Positions 1 to 9,718 of a stretch of 64,000 bases of DNA are shown piece by piece (within the stretch, counting starts at the first letter, position 1; every line of letters begins with the position of its first letter). The notes below the pieces were generated by a model, which was not told where the DNA came from, searched no databases, and was given only the letters and a program-made list of their open reading frames with translations. A program made the position numbers and the translations under genes. Source of the DNA: Rhodovarius lipocyclicus (lineage in GTDB: Bacteria > Pseudomonadota > Alphaproteobacteria > Acetobacterales > Acetobacteraceae). The DNA lies in the NCBI RefSeq assembly GCF_009900765.1, contig NZ_JAAABL010000009.1:28232-92231 (forward strand). Direction: 5' to 3'.

Positions 1-2050
1 GCTGTTCGGCGTGCGCGGCGATGAGGTGGTGACGCAGGCGACGCTGACGCTCTCGGGCGCCACCTCGCCCGCGCTGATCCCGGAACTGAGCCAGATCGCC
101 ATCACGCTGAACGAGCAGTTCATCGGCGCGATCCAGCCCGACCGGGCGCGCCCCGCCTTCGGCCCGCTGCAATTCCCGGTGAACCCGGTGTTCTTCGCGG
201 ACAACAACCGCCTGAACTTCCGCTTCTCCGGCCGCTATGCGGTGGAATGCAACGACCCGCTCTCGGGCCTGCTGTGGTCCACGATCAGCGACACCGCCAC
301 CCTGTCCATGACGCTGGAGCGCCTGCCGCTGACGCGCGACCTGGCGCGCCTGCCCGAGCCCTTCTTCGACCCCCGCCTGCTGCGGGAGCCGTTGAACCTG
401 CCCGTGGTGGTGAACGAGGGTGCCGGCAATGAGCTGGTGCGCGCGGCGGTCATCGCGTCCTCCTGGTTCGCGGTGCAGGCCGACTATCGCGGCGCCAACT
501 TCCCCGTGCAGGGCACGGTGCCGGAACGCGGCAACGCCGTGATCGTGGCCTCGGGCACCGACAGCGTGCCGGGCCTGACCCTGCCGCGCTTCGATGGCCC
601 GACCCTGGCGCTGGTGGTGAACCCGAACGACCCGAACGGGCTGCTGCTGGTCATCGGCGGCCGCACCCCGGCCGAGGCCGTGACGGCCGCGACCGGCCTG
701 GCGATCGGCCGTGAATCGCTCTCGGGCGAATCGGCCATCGTGCAGACCCAGCAGGTGCCGGTCCGCACCCCCTATGACGCGCCGCGCTGGATCCGCACCG
801 ACCGCCCCGTGCGGCTGGGCGACATCATGGACCCGTCGGAGCTGCAGGCCTTCGGCTATGTGCCGGGCCCCATCTCCGTGCCGTTCCGCACCGCGCCCGA
901 CATCTACACCTGGCGCAACCGCCCGCTGGAGGCCGATATCCGCTTCCGTGCCCCCCCGGGGCCGGTGATGGACGTGGCGGTCTCGCGCCTCGATGTGGCG
1001 GTGAACGACGTGTATCTGCGCAGCCTGCCGCTGCGCGCCAGCGAGCCGTCCTGGCCCTGGTCCTGGATCCAGCGCCAGGTGGGCAGCGGTTCCGACCGCA
1101 GCCAGGCCACCTTCGGCATCCCGCCCTGGATGGTGTTCGGCCAGAACGAGCTGCAGCTGCGCTTCGATATGCGCCCGCTGCACCGGGGTGACTGCGTGGC
1201 CGTGCCCGGCGACGTGCGCGCCGCGATCGACCCGGACAGCACCATCGACCTGTCCAGCGCGCATCGCTTCGCCACCCTGCCGAACCTGGCGCATTTCGCC
1301 AGCTCGGGCTTCCCGTTCACGCGGCTGGCGGATCTTTCCCAGTCCGCCCTGGTGCTGCCGGAACGTCCGAACGCCCAGGAGCTGTCGGTGGCGCTGGGCC
1401 TGATCGGCCGCATCTCCGCCATCGTGGGCTACCCGCCGGTGGGCCTGTCCGTGGTGCGCCCGCAGGGGCTTGAGGCCTCGGCGGACCGCGACCTGATCGT
1501 GGTCGGCACGCTGGGCCGCCAGCCCGCGCTGCAGACCCTGCTGCGCGACGGCCCTGTAACGGCCGAGGGCAATCGCCTGTCGGTGAACCTGTCCGACCCG
1601 CTGGGCGATTTCCGCGCCATCTTCGGTGGCAGCCAGGCGCGGGAGCAGCGCGAGCGCGTCTCCGCCCAGCTCTCCACCCCCGGTGAGGCGCTGGGCCTGC
1701 TGGTGGGCTTCGAAAGCCCGCTGCGCAGCGGCCGTTCCGTGGTGGCGCTGACCGGCGCTTCCGCCGCCGGCCTGGAAAACATGCTGGGCGCCCTGCGCGA
1801 CCCCGAACAGCAGCCCCGCATCCAGGGCGATGTGGCGCTGCTGACCGGTGGCCGGGTGGAGGGCTATCGCCTCGGTTCCACCTATGGTGTCGGCGTCCTG
1901 CCGCCCTGGATGTGGCCGCAGTATTATCTGGCTGAGCGCCCGCTGCTGATCCTGGGCATCGCGCTGCTGGCGATGATCCTGGTCTCCGCCCCGATCTACT
2001 GGGTGCTGCGCCGCCGCGCTGCCCTGCGCCTGCGAGCGAGGACTCACTGA
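1..2050 (+). CDS. bcsB: Cellulose synthase regulatory subunit BcsB (5' partial)
   Basis: The frame is open from base 2, so the N-terminus lies outside the window; about 680 residues are present. BcsB is the large periplasmic, inner-membrane-anchored partner of the cellulose synthase BcsA and guides the nascent glucan. The visible part is a long beta-rich periplasmic region, followed near the C-terminus by one hydrophobic helix (from PLLILGIALLAMILV) and a short basic tail, the usual BcsB topology. Its stop overlaps the bcsC start by one base (TGATG), so the two are translationally coupled. The bcsC and bcsD genes that follow confirm the assignment. bcsA is expected just upstream, outside the window. 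Confidence 0.9.
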   Translation, partial: LFGVRGDEVVTQATLTLSGATSPALIPELSQIAITLNEQFIGAIQPDRARPAFGPLQFPVNPVFFADNNRLNFRFSGRYAVECNDPLSGLLWSTISDTATLSMTLERLPLTRDLARLPEPFFDPRLLREPLNLPVVVNEGAGNELVRAAVIASSWFAVQADYRGANFPVQGTVPERGNAVIVASGTDSVPGLTLPRFDGPTLALVVNPNDPNGLLLVIGGRTPAEAVTAATGLAIGRESLSGESAIVQTQQVPVRTPYDAPRWIRTDRPVRLGDIMDPSELQAFGYVPGPISVPFRTAPDIYTWRNRPLEADIRFRAPPGPVMDVAVSRLDVAVNDVYLRSLPLRASEPSWPWSWIQRQVGSGSDRSQATFGIPPWMVFGQNELQLRFDMRPLHRGDCVAVPGDVRAAIDPDSTIDLSSAHRFATLPNLAHFASSGFPFTRLADLSQSALVLPERPNAQELSVALGLIGRISAIVGYPPVGLSVVRPQGLEASADRDLIVVGTLGRQPALQTLLRDGPVTAEGNRLSVNLSDPLGDFRAIFGGSQAREQRERVSAQLSTPGEALGLLVGFESPLRSGRSVVALTGASAAGLENMLGALRDPEQQPRIQGDVALLTGGRVEGYRLGSTYGVGVLPPWMWPQYYLAERPLLILGIALLAMILVSAPIYWVLRRRAALRLRARTH

Positions 2051-5000
2051 TGAGCTACCGCAAGAGCCTGCTTTCGGCCGTCTTCGGCATGGCGCTCGCC
2101 ATGCCCGCGATGGCGCAGCAAGACACGCGCGGCATCCAGGCCCTGCTGGACCAGGCGAATTACTGGCGCCTGCAGAACCGGCCGGAACTGGTCGTGCGCA
2201 CGCTGGAACGGGTTCTGGCGGTGGATCCCTCCAACGCCGACGCGCTGGCCGGGGCCGCCCAGGCCCAGGCCCAGATCGGCAACCGCTCCGCCGCGGAGGG
2301 CTATCTGGCCCGTCTGCGGCAGGCCGCCCCGCAGGACCCGCGCGTGAGCGAGACGGACATCAACGTCCGCGCCGCCACCGTGGACCAGGGCGCGCTGGCC
2401 GAGGCCCGGCGCCTGGGCCAGGCGGGCCGCACCGCCGAATCCATCGCGCGGTACCGTGAGCTGTTCCGCGGCAACCAGCCGCCGGACAATTACGCCGTCG
2501 AATTCTACCAGACCCTGGCCGGCACCGAGGGCGGCTACACCGAGGCACGCGACGGCCTGGCGCGCCTGGCCCGCCGCTTCCCCACCGACCAGCGGCTGGG
2601 CCTGGCCTATGCCCAGGTGCTGACCTTCCGCGATGAGACGCGCAGCCAGGGCATCGACCGCCTGCGTGAGCTGGCGCAGAACCCCGAAGTGGCGAACACC
2701 GCCGTCGCCGCCTGGCGGCAGGCCGTGTTGTGGCAGGGCGCCAACCGCGCCTCCGTGCCGCAGCTCGAAGCCTTCCTGCAGCGCTTCCCGAACGACACCG
2801 TGGTGGCGCAGCGGCTGGAGGAAAGCCGCTCCGCCCAGGCCGGCGGGCCCGACCCCGCCTCCGAGGGCCGCATCCGCGCCTTCGAGAGCCTGAGCGCCGG
2901 CCGCCTGCCGGACGCCACGCGCGGCTTCGAGGCCGCGATCCAGGCCAACCCGAATGACGCCGATGCGCTGGGCGGCCTGGGCGTGGTGCGCCTGCGCCAG
3001 GGCCGTTTCGCCGATGCCCGGCAGCTGCTGGAACGCGCCATCGCAGCCAACCCCGAGGGCCGCGCCCAGTGGGAGGATGCGCTGAACGGCGCCTCCTACG
3101 CCGCCGAGCTGGCCAGCGCCCGCGCCGCCCTGGCCCGTGGCGACCTGGCCACCGCCGAGACCAACCTGCGCCGCGCCATCAACCGCAACACGCCCGACCG
3201 CGCGGATGCCGAGGCCCTGCTGGGCGACCTGGCGCTGCGCCGTGGCGACCTGGCTGGCGCCGAGCAGCGTTACCGCGCGGCCCTGGCCCGCCGCCCGAAC
3301 CTGGGCGCCGCGGCCTCCGGCCTGTTCGAGGTGCTGAACCAGCAGGGCCGCTTCGCCGAGGCCGAGCAGCTGCGTGCCCGCATGGGCAGCGCCTTCGGCG
3401 GCGGCAGCCCCGAAACCCAGCGCGCCTATGCCCTGCGCGCCGAGGCCGCCCGGGCCTCCGACCCCGGCCAGGCCGCCGCCCTGCTGACCCAGGCGGTGCA
3501 GACCGACCCCAGCAACCCCTGGGCGCGGCTGGATCTGGCCCGCATCTACTCCCGCTTCGGCCGCGCGGCCGAGGGCCGGCAGATCGCCGAGGGCCCCGTG
3601 CTCTCGGGCGGCGGCTCGCCCGACCAGCTGCACGCCGCGGCGCTCTACGCCAACGACGATGGCCGGCCCGAGGACGCGCTGCGCTACCTCTCCGGCATTC
3701 CGGTGCGGCTGCGCAGCCCGGACATGAACCGCCTGCTGCAATCCGCCCGCACGGAGCAGGAGGCCCGCCAGGGCACCGCCCTGTACCGCGCCGGCCGCCG
3801 GGGTGAGGCCCGCGCCGCCCTGACCGCCATCGCCGCCCGACCGGACCCGACGGGGTCCTCCGCCGCTTCCGCCATCCGCGCCATGGGCCGCGCGAACGAC
3901 CGCGTGGGCGCCGCCGAGGCCGGCCGCGCCTATATCGCCGCCAACCCCAGCGCCGGCGCCCAGGCGCGGCTGGCCGTGGCCGGCGCACTGCTCTCGGCCG
4001 GTGCCGCCGCCGAGGCCGCGGCGCTGTCCCGCAGCCTGGAAGTGGCGCCGAACCTGTCCGCCGAGGACCGCCGCCAGGCGGCCGCCCTCTCGACCGGCCT
4101 CGCCATCCAGACCTCGGACCAGCTGAACCTGCGCGGCGACCAGGCCGCGGCCTTCGACGTGCTGGCCCCGGCCCTGCAACGCGACCCCGGCTCGGTGCCC
4201 GCCAACCTGGCCCTCGCCCGCCTGTACCAGGGCGCCGGCCAGCCGCAGCAGGCCCGCCAGATCACCGAGGGCATCCTGCAGCGCGACCCGCGCAACATCG
4301 ACGCGCGCGTGGGCTCCATCGAGGCGGCGATCGCCGCCCGCGACTTCGCCCGCGCCGAGGCCCTGCTGGTCGAGGCCCGTGCCCTGAACCCGGGCGACCC
4401 GCGCGTGGCCCTGACCGAGGCGCGCATCGCCCGGGCCTCCGGCAATTCCAGCCGCGCGCTGCGCGCCCTGGAACTGGCGGCCGAGCAGCGCCGCGCCCAG
4501 GGCATCGTGGCCGATGTGCCCACCGCCGAGCCCGCCGCCGGCGGCTTCGACAACCCCTTCCGCCGCCTGTCCCGCGCGGGTGCGCTGGGCGGGGCCAGCA
4601 TGGGCCAGTCCGACCCGCTCTCGAACGAGATCGCGCGCGAACTGTCCCAGGTGCGTGAGGAAACGGCGCTGCGCATCCAGGGCGGCATCGGCTTCCGCAG
4701 CCGTTCCGGCTCGGCCGGTTTCGACCGGTTGGACGAATACTCCGCGCCGATCGACACCTCCTTCTCGGTGCCGGGCGCGGGCGGGCGTGCCACGCTCAGC
4801 GTCACGCCGGTGTCCATCAGCAGCGGCCAGCTGGACAGCACCAGCATCGACTCGCTGCGCCGCTACGGCTCCAACGCGCTCAGCCAGGATCTGCGCCAGC
4901 AGATCGGCGCCACCACGCAGATCTCGGCCGCCACGCGTGACCGCTATGCCCCGCGTGACACCAATGCCAGCGGCGCCGGGCTGGGTCTGGCCTATTCGCG

Positions 5001-5805
5001 CGGCAGCTTCAACGTGGATATCGGCAGCTCGCCCGTGGGCTTCCGGCGCCAGAACATCCTAGGCGGTATCGAGATCGCGCCCGCGATCACCGACAATTTC
5101 CGCGTCCGCCTGATCGCGGAACAGCGCGCGGTGACGGACAGCTTGCTGTCCTGGTCCGGCGTGCGGGATCCGAACAGCGGCACCACCTGGGGTGGCGTCG
5201 TCCGCTCCGGCGGGCGGTTGCAGCTGGAATACGTGACGGGCCCCGTGGGCGTGTACCTGATGGGCGGCTACAGCGCCTTCACCGGCAGCAACGTGGCGCG
5301 CAACCATCGGTATGAGGCCGGCGCGGGCGTGCAGTACACCGTGTGGCGCCTGCCGAACGAGGAGCTGACCACCGGCGTCGATGCCGTGTTCTTCGCCTAT
5401 GACAACAACCAGCGCCTGTTCACCCTGGGCAATGGCGGCTACTTCTCGCCGCAATCCTATTTCGCGGTGAACATCCCGGTGGATTGGCGGGCGCGGTCGG
5501 GCAACTTCGCCTGGCGCCTGGGCGGCACCGTCGGCTACCAGTCCTTCCGCGAGGACAGCGCGAAATACTTCCCGCGTGACGCCGGGCTGCAGACCCAGCT
5601 GGAGCAGACCCTCACCAGCGATCCCACCCTGCGTGCCATCCAGGCCGGGCGTTCCGAATCCGGCATCATCGGCGGCGTGCGGGCGGATATCGAATACAGC
5701 GTGAGCAGCAGCTTGCGCCTGGGCGCGCTGCTCCGTTACGAGCGGACGGCGAACTGGGAGGAGGCACGCGGCCTTCTCTACGCGCGTTATCGTTTCGACC
5801 GGTGA
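2050..5805 (+). CDS. bcsC: Cellulose synthase outer-membrane export protein BcsC
   Basis: 1251 residues. A signal peptide ends near residue 23 (MPAMAQQ). About 800 residues of tetratricopeptide-like helical repeats rich in Ala, Arg and Gly follow, with motifs such as ANPNDADALGGLGVVRLRQG. From about residue 850 the composition changes to an alternating, Tyr/Gly-rich beta-barrel region, the BCSC C-terminal domain. The protein spans the periplasm with its TPR scaffold and exports cellulose through the barrel. Length and domain order fit the family (about 1150-1300 residues). It overlaps bcsB by one base and is followed after 7 bp by bcsD. Its strongly biased GC codon use produces several long spurious antisense frames. 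Confidence 0.93.
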   Translation: MSYRKSLLSAVFGMALAMPAMAQQDTRGIQALLDQANYWRLQNRPELVVRTLERVLAVDPSNADALAGAAQAQAQIGNRSAAEGYLARLRQAAPQDPRVSETDINVRAATVDQGALAEARRLGQAGRTAESIARYRELFRGNQPPDNYAVEFYQTLAGTEGGYTEARDGLARLARRFPTDQRLGLAYAQVLTFRDETRSQGIDRLRELAQNPEVANTAVAAWRQAVLWQGANRASVPQLEAFLQRFPNDTVVAQRLEESRSAQAGGPDPASEGRIRAFESLSAGRLPDATRGFEAAIQANPNDADALGGLGVVRLRQGRFADARQLLERAIAANPEGRAQWEDALNGASYAAELASARAALARGDLATAETNLRRAINRNTPDRADAEALLGDLALRRGDLAGAEQRYRAALARRPNLGAAASGLFEVLNQQGRFAEAEQLRARMGSAFGGGSPETQRAYALRAEAARASDPGQAAALLTQAVQTDPSNPWARLDLARIYSRFGRAAEGRQIAEGPVLSGGGSPDQLHAAALYANDDGRPEDALRYLSGIPVRLRSPDMNRLLQSARTEQEARQGTALYRAGRRGEARAALTAIAARPDPTGSSAASAIRAMGRANDRVGAAEAGRAYIAANPSAGAQARLAVAGALLSAGAAAEAAALSRSLEVAPNLSAEDRRQAAALSTGLAIQTSDQLNLRGDQAAAFDVLAPALQRDPGSVPANLALARLYQGAGQPQQARQITEGILQRDPRNIDARVGSIEAAIAARDFARAEALLVEARALNPGDPRVALTEARIARASGNSSRALRALELAAEQRRAQGIVADVPTAEPAAGGFDNPFRRLSRAGALGGASMGQSDPLSNEIARELSQVREETALRIQGGIGFRSRSGSAGFDRLDEYSAPIDTSFSVPGAGGRATLSVTPVSISSGQLDSTSIDSLRRYGSNALSQDLRQQIGATTQISAATRDRYAPRDTNASGAGLGLAYSRGSFNVDIGSSPVGFRRQNILGGIEIAPAITDNFRVRLIAEQRAVTDSLLSWSGVRDPNSGTTWGGVVRSGGRLQLEYVTGPVGVYLMGGYSAFTGSNVARNHRYEAGAGVQYTVWRLPNEELTTGVDAVFFAYDNNQRLFTLGNGGYFSPQSYFAVNIPVDWRARSGNFAWRLGGTVGYQSFREDSAKYFPRDAGLQTQLEQTLTSDPTLRAIQAGRSESGIIGGVRADIEYSVSSSLRLGALLRYERTANWEEARGLLYARYRFDR

Positions 5806-5812
5806 AGATGGC

Positions 5813-6289
5813 ATGAGCGGACACCAGATCACGGACCCCAACGCCATCTCCTACCTCGCGCGGCGCGGTGTGGCGGCGCAGTGGCGCGGCTTCCTGCGGG
5901 CGCTGGTGGAAACGCTGGACACCCACCTGGACGCGGCCAGCCGCGACGCGCTGCTGCGCGCCGTGGGTGGGCGCATGGCGCAGCTCGCGGCCATCCCGGC
6001 CTGCGGCACGCTGGCCGAACTCGAAACCCGCATGAACGACGTGCTGGCCGCGGCCGATTGGGGCTATGTCCAGATCTCTCTGGATGCGCAGGCCAAGGCG
6101 CTGGTCATCAGCCATCACGCGGCCCCGGCGGTGTCCACCCATCATGACGCCCAGGGCGCCTGGGTGGGGGCGGTGCTGGAAGGCCTCTACGCCGGTTGGC
6201 TGGCCGCGCAGCCGGGTGCCGAGGGCGGCGTGTCCGTCACGCGCCAGCCCTCCAGCGCCGGGGTCATCACCCTGCGTTACGGGAAGTAA
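5813..6289 (+). CDS. bcsD: Cellulose synthase operon protein D, BcsD
   Basis: 158 residues, close to the roughly 156 of Komagataeibacter BcsD. That protein forms a cylindrical periplasmic octamer through which glucan chains pass and helps crystalline ribbon assembly. Support is the position directly after bcsC, the length, and family-like segments such as YLARRGVAAQWRGFLRAL near the N-terminus and the WVGAVLEGLYAGWL helix. No signal peptide is visible, as is usual for BcsD. It belongs to the bcsBCD transcription unit. The last codons (YGK, stop) are part of a 19-bp tandem duplication that continues into the intergenic DNA. Confidence 0.85.
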   Translation: MSGHQITDPNAISYLARRGVAAQWRGFLRALVETLDTHLDAASRDALLRAVGGRMAQLAAIPACGTLAELETRMNDVLAAADWGYVQISLDAQAKALVISHHAAPAVSTHHDAQGAWVGAVLEGLYAGWLAAQPGAEGGVSVTRQPSSAGVITLRYGK

Positions 6290-6312
6290 GGGGCGCTACG
6301 GGAAGTAAGGGG
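6278..6312. repeat. 19-bp-period tandem duplication across the bcsD stop codon
   Basis: The 16-base unit TACGGGAAGTAAGGGG occurs at 6278-6293 and again at 6297-6312. The first copy contains the last bcsD codons and its TAA stop. The second copy is non-coding and supplies the left arm of the hairpin at 6304-6325. It looks like a recent small tandem duplication. Confidence 0.9.
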
Positions 6313-6325
6313 AGCCCCCCTTACT
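6304..6325. terminator. Shared hairpin between convergent bcsD and acetyltransferase genes
   Basis: A perfect 9-bp stem, AGTAAGGGG at 6304-6312 and CCCCTTACT at 6317-6325, closes a 4-base loop. It covers the stop codon of the minus-strand gene and lies 15 bases after the bcsD stop. No U-tract follows on either strand, so function as an intrinsic terminator is only likely. Confidence 0.5.
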
Positions 6326-6842
6326 CCGGAACCGTGCGGTCGGCCTCGCCCAGCGGGCGCTGCATCAGCACGACGTCCACCCAGCGGTTGAACTTCATCC
6401 CCACCGCGCGCATCACGCCCACCTGCCGGAAGCCCAGCGCCAGGTGCAGGCCGATCGAGCCCACATTCTCGCTGTCCCCGATCACGGCCAGCATCTGCCG
6501 GAAGCCCTGCTTGCCCGCGCGGTCCAGCAGCGCCGCCACCAGCGCCTTGCCCACGCCCTGGCCGCGCACGTCGTCGCGGACATAGATGCTGTCCTCGGCC
6601 GAGAAGCGATAGGCGCTGCGGTCCCGGTACTGGGCGTAGTAGCCATAGCCCGCGATACCCCCCGCGTCGTCCTCGGCCACCAGCCAGGCGCAGCCGGCCT
6701 TCTGCACCTTGGCCATGCGGGCGGCCATGTCGGCTGCGTTGGGCGGCTCCTCCTCGAAGGTGCCGGTGCCGTGCTGCACATGGTGCGCGTAGATGGCCGC
6801 GATGGCCGGAATATCGGCCGCCACGGCGTCGCGGATGATCAC
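6321..6842 (-). CDS. GNAT N-acetyltransferase, phosphinothricin acetyltransferase-like
   Basis: 173 residues with a GTG start. The fold is read from IRDAVAADIPAIAAIYAHHV at the N-terminus, FEEEPP near residue 30, and the acetyl-CoA loop VRGQGVGKAL (the R/Q-x-x-G-x-G/A motif) near residue 95. These match the Pat/MnaT group, which acetylates small amines such as L-methionine sulfoximine or phosphinothricin-like compounds. The native substrate is not deducible. The start overlaps the amidase stop by 4 bp (GTGA), so the two are probably co-transcribed from the amidase side. Confidence 0.82.
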   Translation of the reverse strand: MIIRDAVAADIPAIAAIYAHHVQHGTGTFEEEPPNAADMAARMAKVQKAGCAWLVAEDDAGGIAGYGYYAQYRDRSAYRFSAEDSIYVRDDVRGQGVGKALVAALLDRAGKQGFRQMLAVIGDSENVGSIGLHLALGFRQVGVMRAVGMKFNRWVDVVLMQRPLGEADRTVPE

Positions 6843-8041
6843 AGTCCCAACTCCTTCGCCACTTTCACCGCCAGCCGCATCAGCATGCGGTCCCGCCCCG
6901 CGGCCGCCACCAGGGAGAAACCGACCGGCGCGCCATCCACCACGGCCACCGGCATCGAGACCTCCGCCAACCCGCCGAGGCCCGAGATCGCCGTGCCGCC
7001 CATGGTGCGCTCGCGCACCGCGTTCTGTTCATCCTGCGTGGCCGTCAGCCTGGGCGGGGGCAGGGGAGAGGTGGGATAGGCCAGCACCGCGCCGCCCTGC
7101 AACAGGCTGCGCATGCGGTGCTGGAAGCGGCGGCGGAAGGCGCGGCCGGCCGCGGCCTTTTCCGGGGCCATGTCGCGCGCCGCGTCGAAGCGCGCGCCCA
7201 CGCCGGGGCCGAATTCGGGCTTCGTGCGGCTGATCCAGCCGCCCAGCGTCGCCCAGGCTTCCTCGGCCTGCATGCAGCGGAAATTCTCGTACAGCTGGTG
7301 CAGCCCTTCGGGTGCCACCTCCATGCGCATGGCGGTGCCCATGACGCGCTGCGTGGCCTCCAGCGCCGGCAGCAGGGCGCGCGCCACGGCGGGGTCGGAG
7401 TTGATCCAGACGTCCTCGGGCTTCAGCAGCGGGCCGGCGGGCAGGCAGTCGGGCCCGCCCGGTTCCATCGGCAGCAGCTGTTCGCCCACCAGCAGCAGGG
7501 TGGCGGCATCGCGCGCGAACCAGCCCGGCGTGTCGAAGCTGGGGCCGAGCGCGCAGGCGCCCGCCAGGCTGATCGCGCCCCAGCTGGGTCGGATGCCGAA
7601 CACGCCGCAATAGCTGGCCGGGATGCGCACGGAACCGCCCGTGTCGCTGCCCATGGCGAAATCCACCAACCCGGCCGCGACGGCGGCGGCGCTGCCGCAG
7701 GAGGAACCGCCCGGGAAGCGGTCCGGCGCCTTGGGGTTGCGAGGGGTGCCGTGCCAGACATTCTCGCCGGTCAGGCCATAGGCGAGTTCGACCGTCTTGG
7801 TCTTGCCCGTCAGCGTGGCGCCGGCTTCCAGCAGGGTGGTGACGATGGGGGCGGTGGCCGCGGCCGTGCCGTGGGTGCGGGCCCATTCGGGGTGGCCATA
7901 GCTCGTGACCTGGCCGGCCACGTCATACAGATCCTTGACCGCGAAGGTCAGTCCGGCGAGGGGGCCGCTCTCCGCCCCCTTCACCATCACCCTGGGGCCC
8001 GGAATGAAGGGGCCCGCAAGGTCGTTGTCCGTCTCAGCCAT
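6839..8041 (-). CDS. Amidase (amidase-signature family)
   Basis: 400 residues from the ATG at 8041; the frame is open further upstream but that extension looks non-coding. The amidase-signature Ser-cisSer-Lys elements are visible: the Lys in LTFAVKDLYDVAG, the Gly/Ser-rich loop PGGSSCGSAAAVAAG, and the Ser in GSDTGGSVRIPAS. The protein is shorter than the common 450-500 residue members and resembles the compact indole-acetamide hydrolase (AMI1) type, so it hydrolyses a small amide of unknown identity. There is no signal peptide, so it is cytoplasmic. It is translationally coupled to the acetyltransferase downstream. Confidence 0.82.
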   Translation of the reverse strand: MAETDNDLAGPFIPGPRVMVKGAESGPLAGLTFAVKDLYDVAGQVTSYGHPEWARTHGTAAATAPIVTTLLEAGATLTGKTKTVELAYGLTGENVWHGTPRNPKAPDRFPGGSSCGSAAAVAAGLVDFAMGSDTGGSVRIPASYCGVFGIRPSWGAISLAGACALGPSFDTPGWFARDAATLLLVGEQLLPMEPGGPDCLPAGPLLKPEDVWINSDPAVARALLPALEATQRVMGTAMRMEVAPEGLHQLYENFRCMQAEEAWATLGGWISRTKPEFGPGVGARFDAARDMAPEKAAAGRAFRRRFQHRMRSLLQGGAVLAYPTSPLPPPRLTATQDEQNAVRERTMGGTAISGLGGLAEVSMPVAVVDGAPVGFSLVAAAGRDRMLMRLAVKVAKELGL

Positions 8042-8114
8042 CCCGCTCCGTCCTTCATGCGCCCTGTAACGGTGGCATGTTAGACGGGGCGGGCGCGTTG
8101 AGAAGCCACCTGCC

Positions 8115-9500
8115 TCAGCGGGCGCGCAGAAGTTCCGGCACCGAGAGCAGGATGAACTCATTGTCGTCCGCCCGCAGCAGGTGGCGGCCGCCCGAGAAGG
8201 GCAGGTTGTTGTCATTGCCGACGATGATGTGGTCGGCATCGACCATCGCCACGTTCTCGATGGTGAAGAACGGGAAGGTCAGGCGGTTGGCCGGCGCGTT
8301 GGCCGGCAGGTCGCCGCGCTGGCGGGCCAGGTTCTCAGGGTCCTGGATGTTCATCAGGTCGATGTGGGCGATCTTGCGCACGAAGCCCTCGGCGTCCGCC
8401 GCACCCAGGTCGATCAGGTAGATGCGCTTGAAGCGGGCGGGGTTGGGGAAGCAGGGCTGCGGGCCGGTGGGCGACTGGCCCTGGGCGCAGGCGCGGCCGG
8501 GATCGCCCTCGCCATCGTCACGCTCGATCACCAGGGCGCGGCGGTCGTCGATCATGTTGAAATCGCCGATCGCGGTCGCGCCTTCCTCCAGCCGGTAGCG
8601 CAGGTTGCGGCCGGTCCAGGCGCCGGCGCGCACGTCGAACTCGATCATGCGGAGGAAGCGGCCCTCGGGCTCGGCAGTGCCGGCGCGCAGCAGGGGCTGT
8701 TCCAGCAGCGCCCACAGGCGGCTGCCATCCGGGGTCTGGGCCATGCCCTCATACCCGCCGGAGCGGCGGGCGCGGAAGGCGTTGGTGGCCGCGGGGGTGG
8801 CCGGCAGGTTCAGCGCGGGGTTGTCCGGGCCGATCACCGTCTCCTGGCCCAGGCGGGTGTCGATCACGCGCTGCACCTGGCCCTCGCGGGAGACATGGAT
8901 CAGGTAGGGGCCGAACTCGTCGCCCAGCATGAAGCTGCCATCGGCCAGCGGCTGGATGCTCTCGATGTCGAAGTCGGCGCCGGTCAGATAGCGGCGCTCG
9001 GAGCCCTCGGTCACGATCCGGAAGGACACGCGGCGGGCCGCGTCATTCAGGAAGATCGTCTCCAGCCGCTCCACCCGGCCGGTGGCCCAGTCGGGGCGGA
9101 TGCGGTGCAGCATCAGCATGGCGTCCGGCGAGTTGCGGCGGTTGCCGAAGCCGTTGTCGGACAGCGTCCAGTAGGTGCCGGGCTGATCGGCGGCGGGCTT
9201 GATGCCCGAGAAGCCCTGGATGGGCTGGCCGATGAAGGGCAGGGACAGGCCGGTGGGGCGGCTGCCATGCATCGCGCCTGTGTCACCGGGGATGGTGCCG
9301 ATCGCGTCCGTGCGGGTGTTGCCCGCGCCGGTGAAACGGCCGGAGAGCAGGAAGTCGCGCGGGGCGTCGGCCGGCGGCAGCACGAAGGTGGCGGCCGGCA
9401 GGATGGCGTGCCCCGCGAGACGCGCGGGCAGGGTCTGGTCCGCCCGGGCGGGGCTGGAGATGGCGATGGCCGCGACGGCAGCCAGCAATGAGGCACGCAT
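8115..9500 (-). CDS. Secreted esterase-like / phytase-like beta-propeller protein
   Basis: 461 residues with a signal peptide (MRASLLAAVAAIAISSPARA) and probable cleavage near residue 20. The sequence matches the 'esterase-like activity of phytase' family (PF13449 type) through GFSGIKPA, YWTLSDNGFGNRRNSPDA, a DFDIESIQPLADGSF segment and a C-terminal NDNNLPFSGGR. These are typical of Acetobacteraceae periplasmic propellers. The catalytic activity of the family is poorly defined, so a specific substrate is not assigned. It is a single gene; its promoter should lie in the 218-bp gap shared divergently with the solute-binding protein at 9719. Confidence 0.75.
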   Translation of the reverse strand: MRASLLAAVAAIAISSPARADQTLPARLAGHAILPAATFVLPPADAPRDFLLSGRFTGAGNTRTDAIGTIPGDTGAMHGSRPTGLSLPFIGQPIQGFSGIKPAADQPGTYWTLSDNGFGNRRNSPDAMLMLHRIRPDWATGRVERLETIFLNDAARRVSFRIVTEGSERRYLTGADFDIESIQPLADGSFMLGDEFGPYLIHVSREGQVQRVIDTRLGQETVIGPDNPALNLPATPAATNAFRARRSGGYEGMAQTPDGSRLWALLEQPLLRAGTAEPEGRFLRMIEFDVRAGAWTGRNLRYRLEEGATAIGDFNMIDDRRALVIERDDGEGDPGRACAQGQSPTGPQPCFPNPARFKRIYLIDLGAADAEGFVRKIAHIDLMNIQDPENLARQRGDLPANAPANRLTFPFFTIENVAMVDADHIIVGNDNNLPFSGGRHLLRADDNEFILLSVPELLRAR

Positions 9501-9718
9501 GGAACACTCTCCGGAATGAATGCCCGGCGGGTTACAGCGCTGTCATTGCGTGCGTTTGTCGGAATCGTGACGGTTGGATGGATGTCGCTGGGCAGCGCTG
9601 CCGCCGCTCTGCCCGGCCCATAGGCAACCCGCGCCTGCCGGCGCCGATTCCGCGCCCGCGGCGCGTTGCGCGCGCCACGCCCGCCGCGCGAGCCTGCCCC
9701 CAGCACAGGAGAGACCGG

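Noticed and set aside
2044..4179. 711-codon minus-strand open frame opposite bcsC
   Set aside because: It is Gly/Ala/Gln-rich low-complexity antisense sequence produced by GC-biased codons of bcsC; no domain features.
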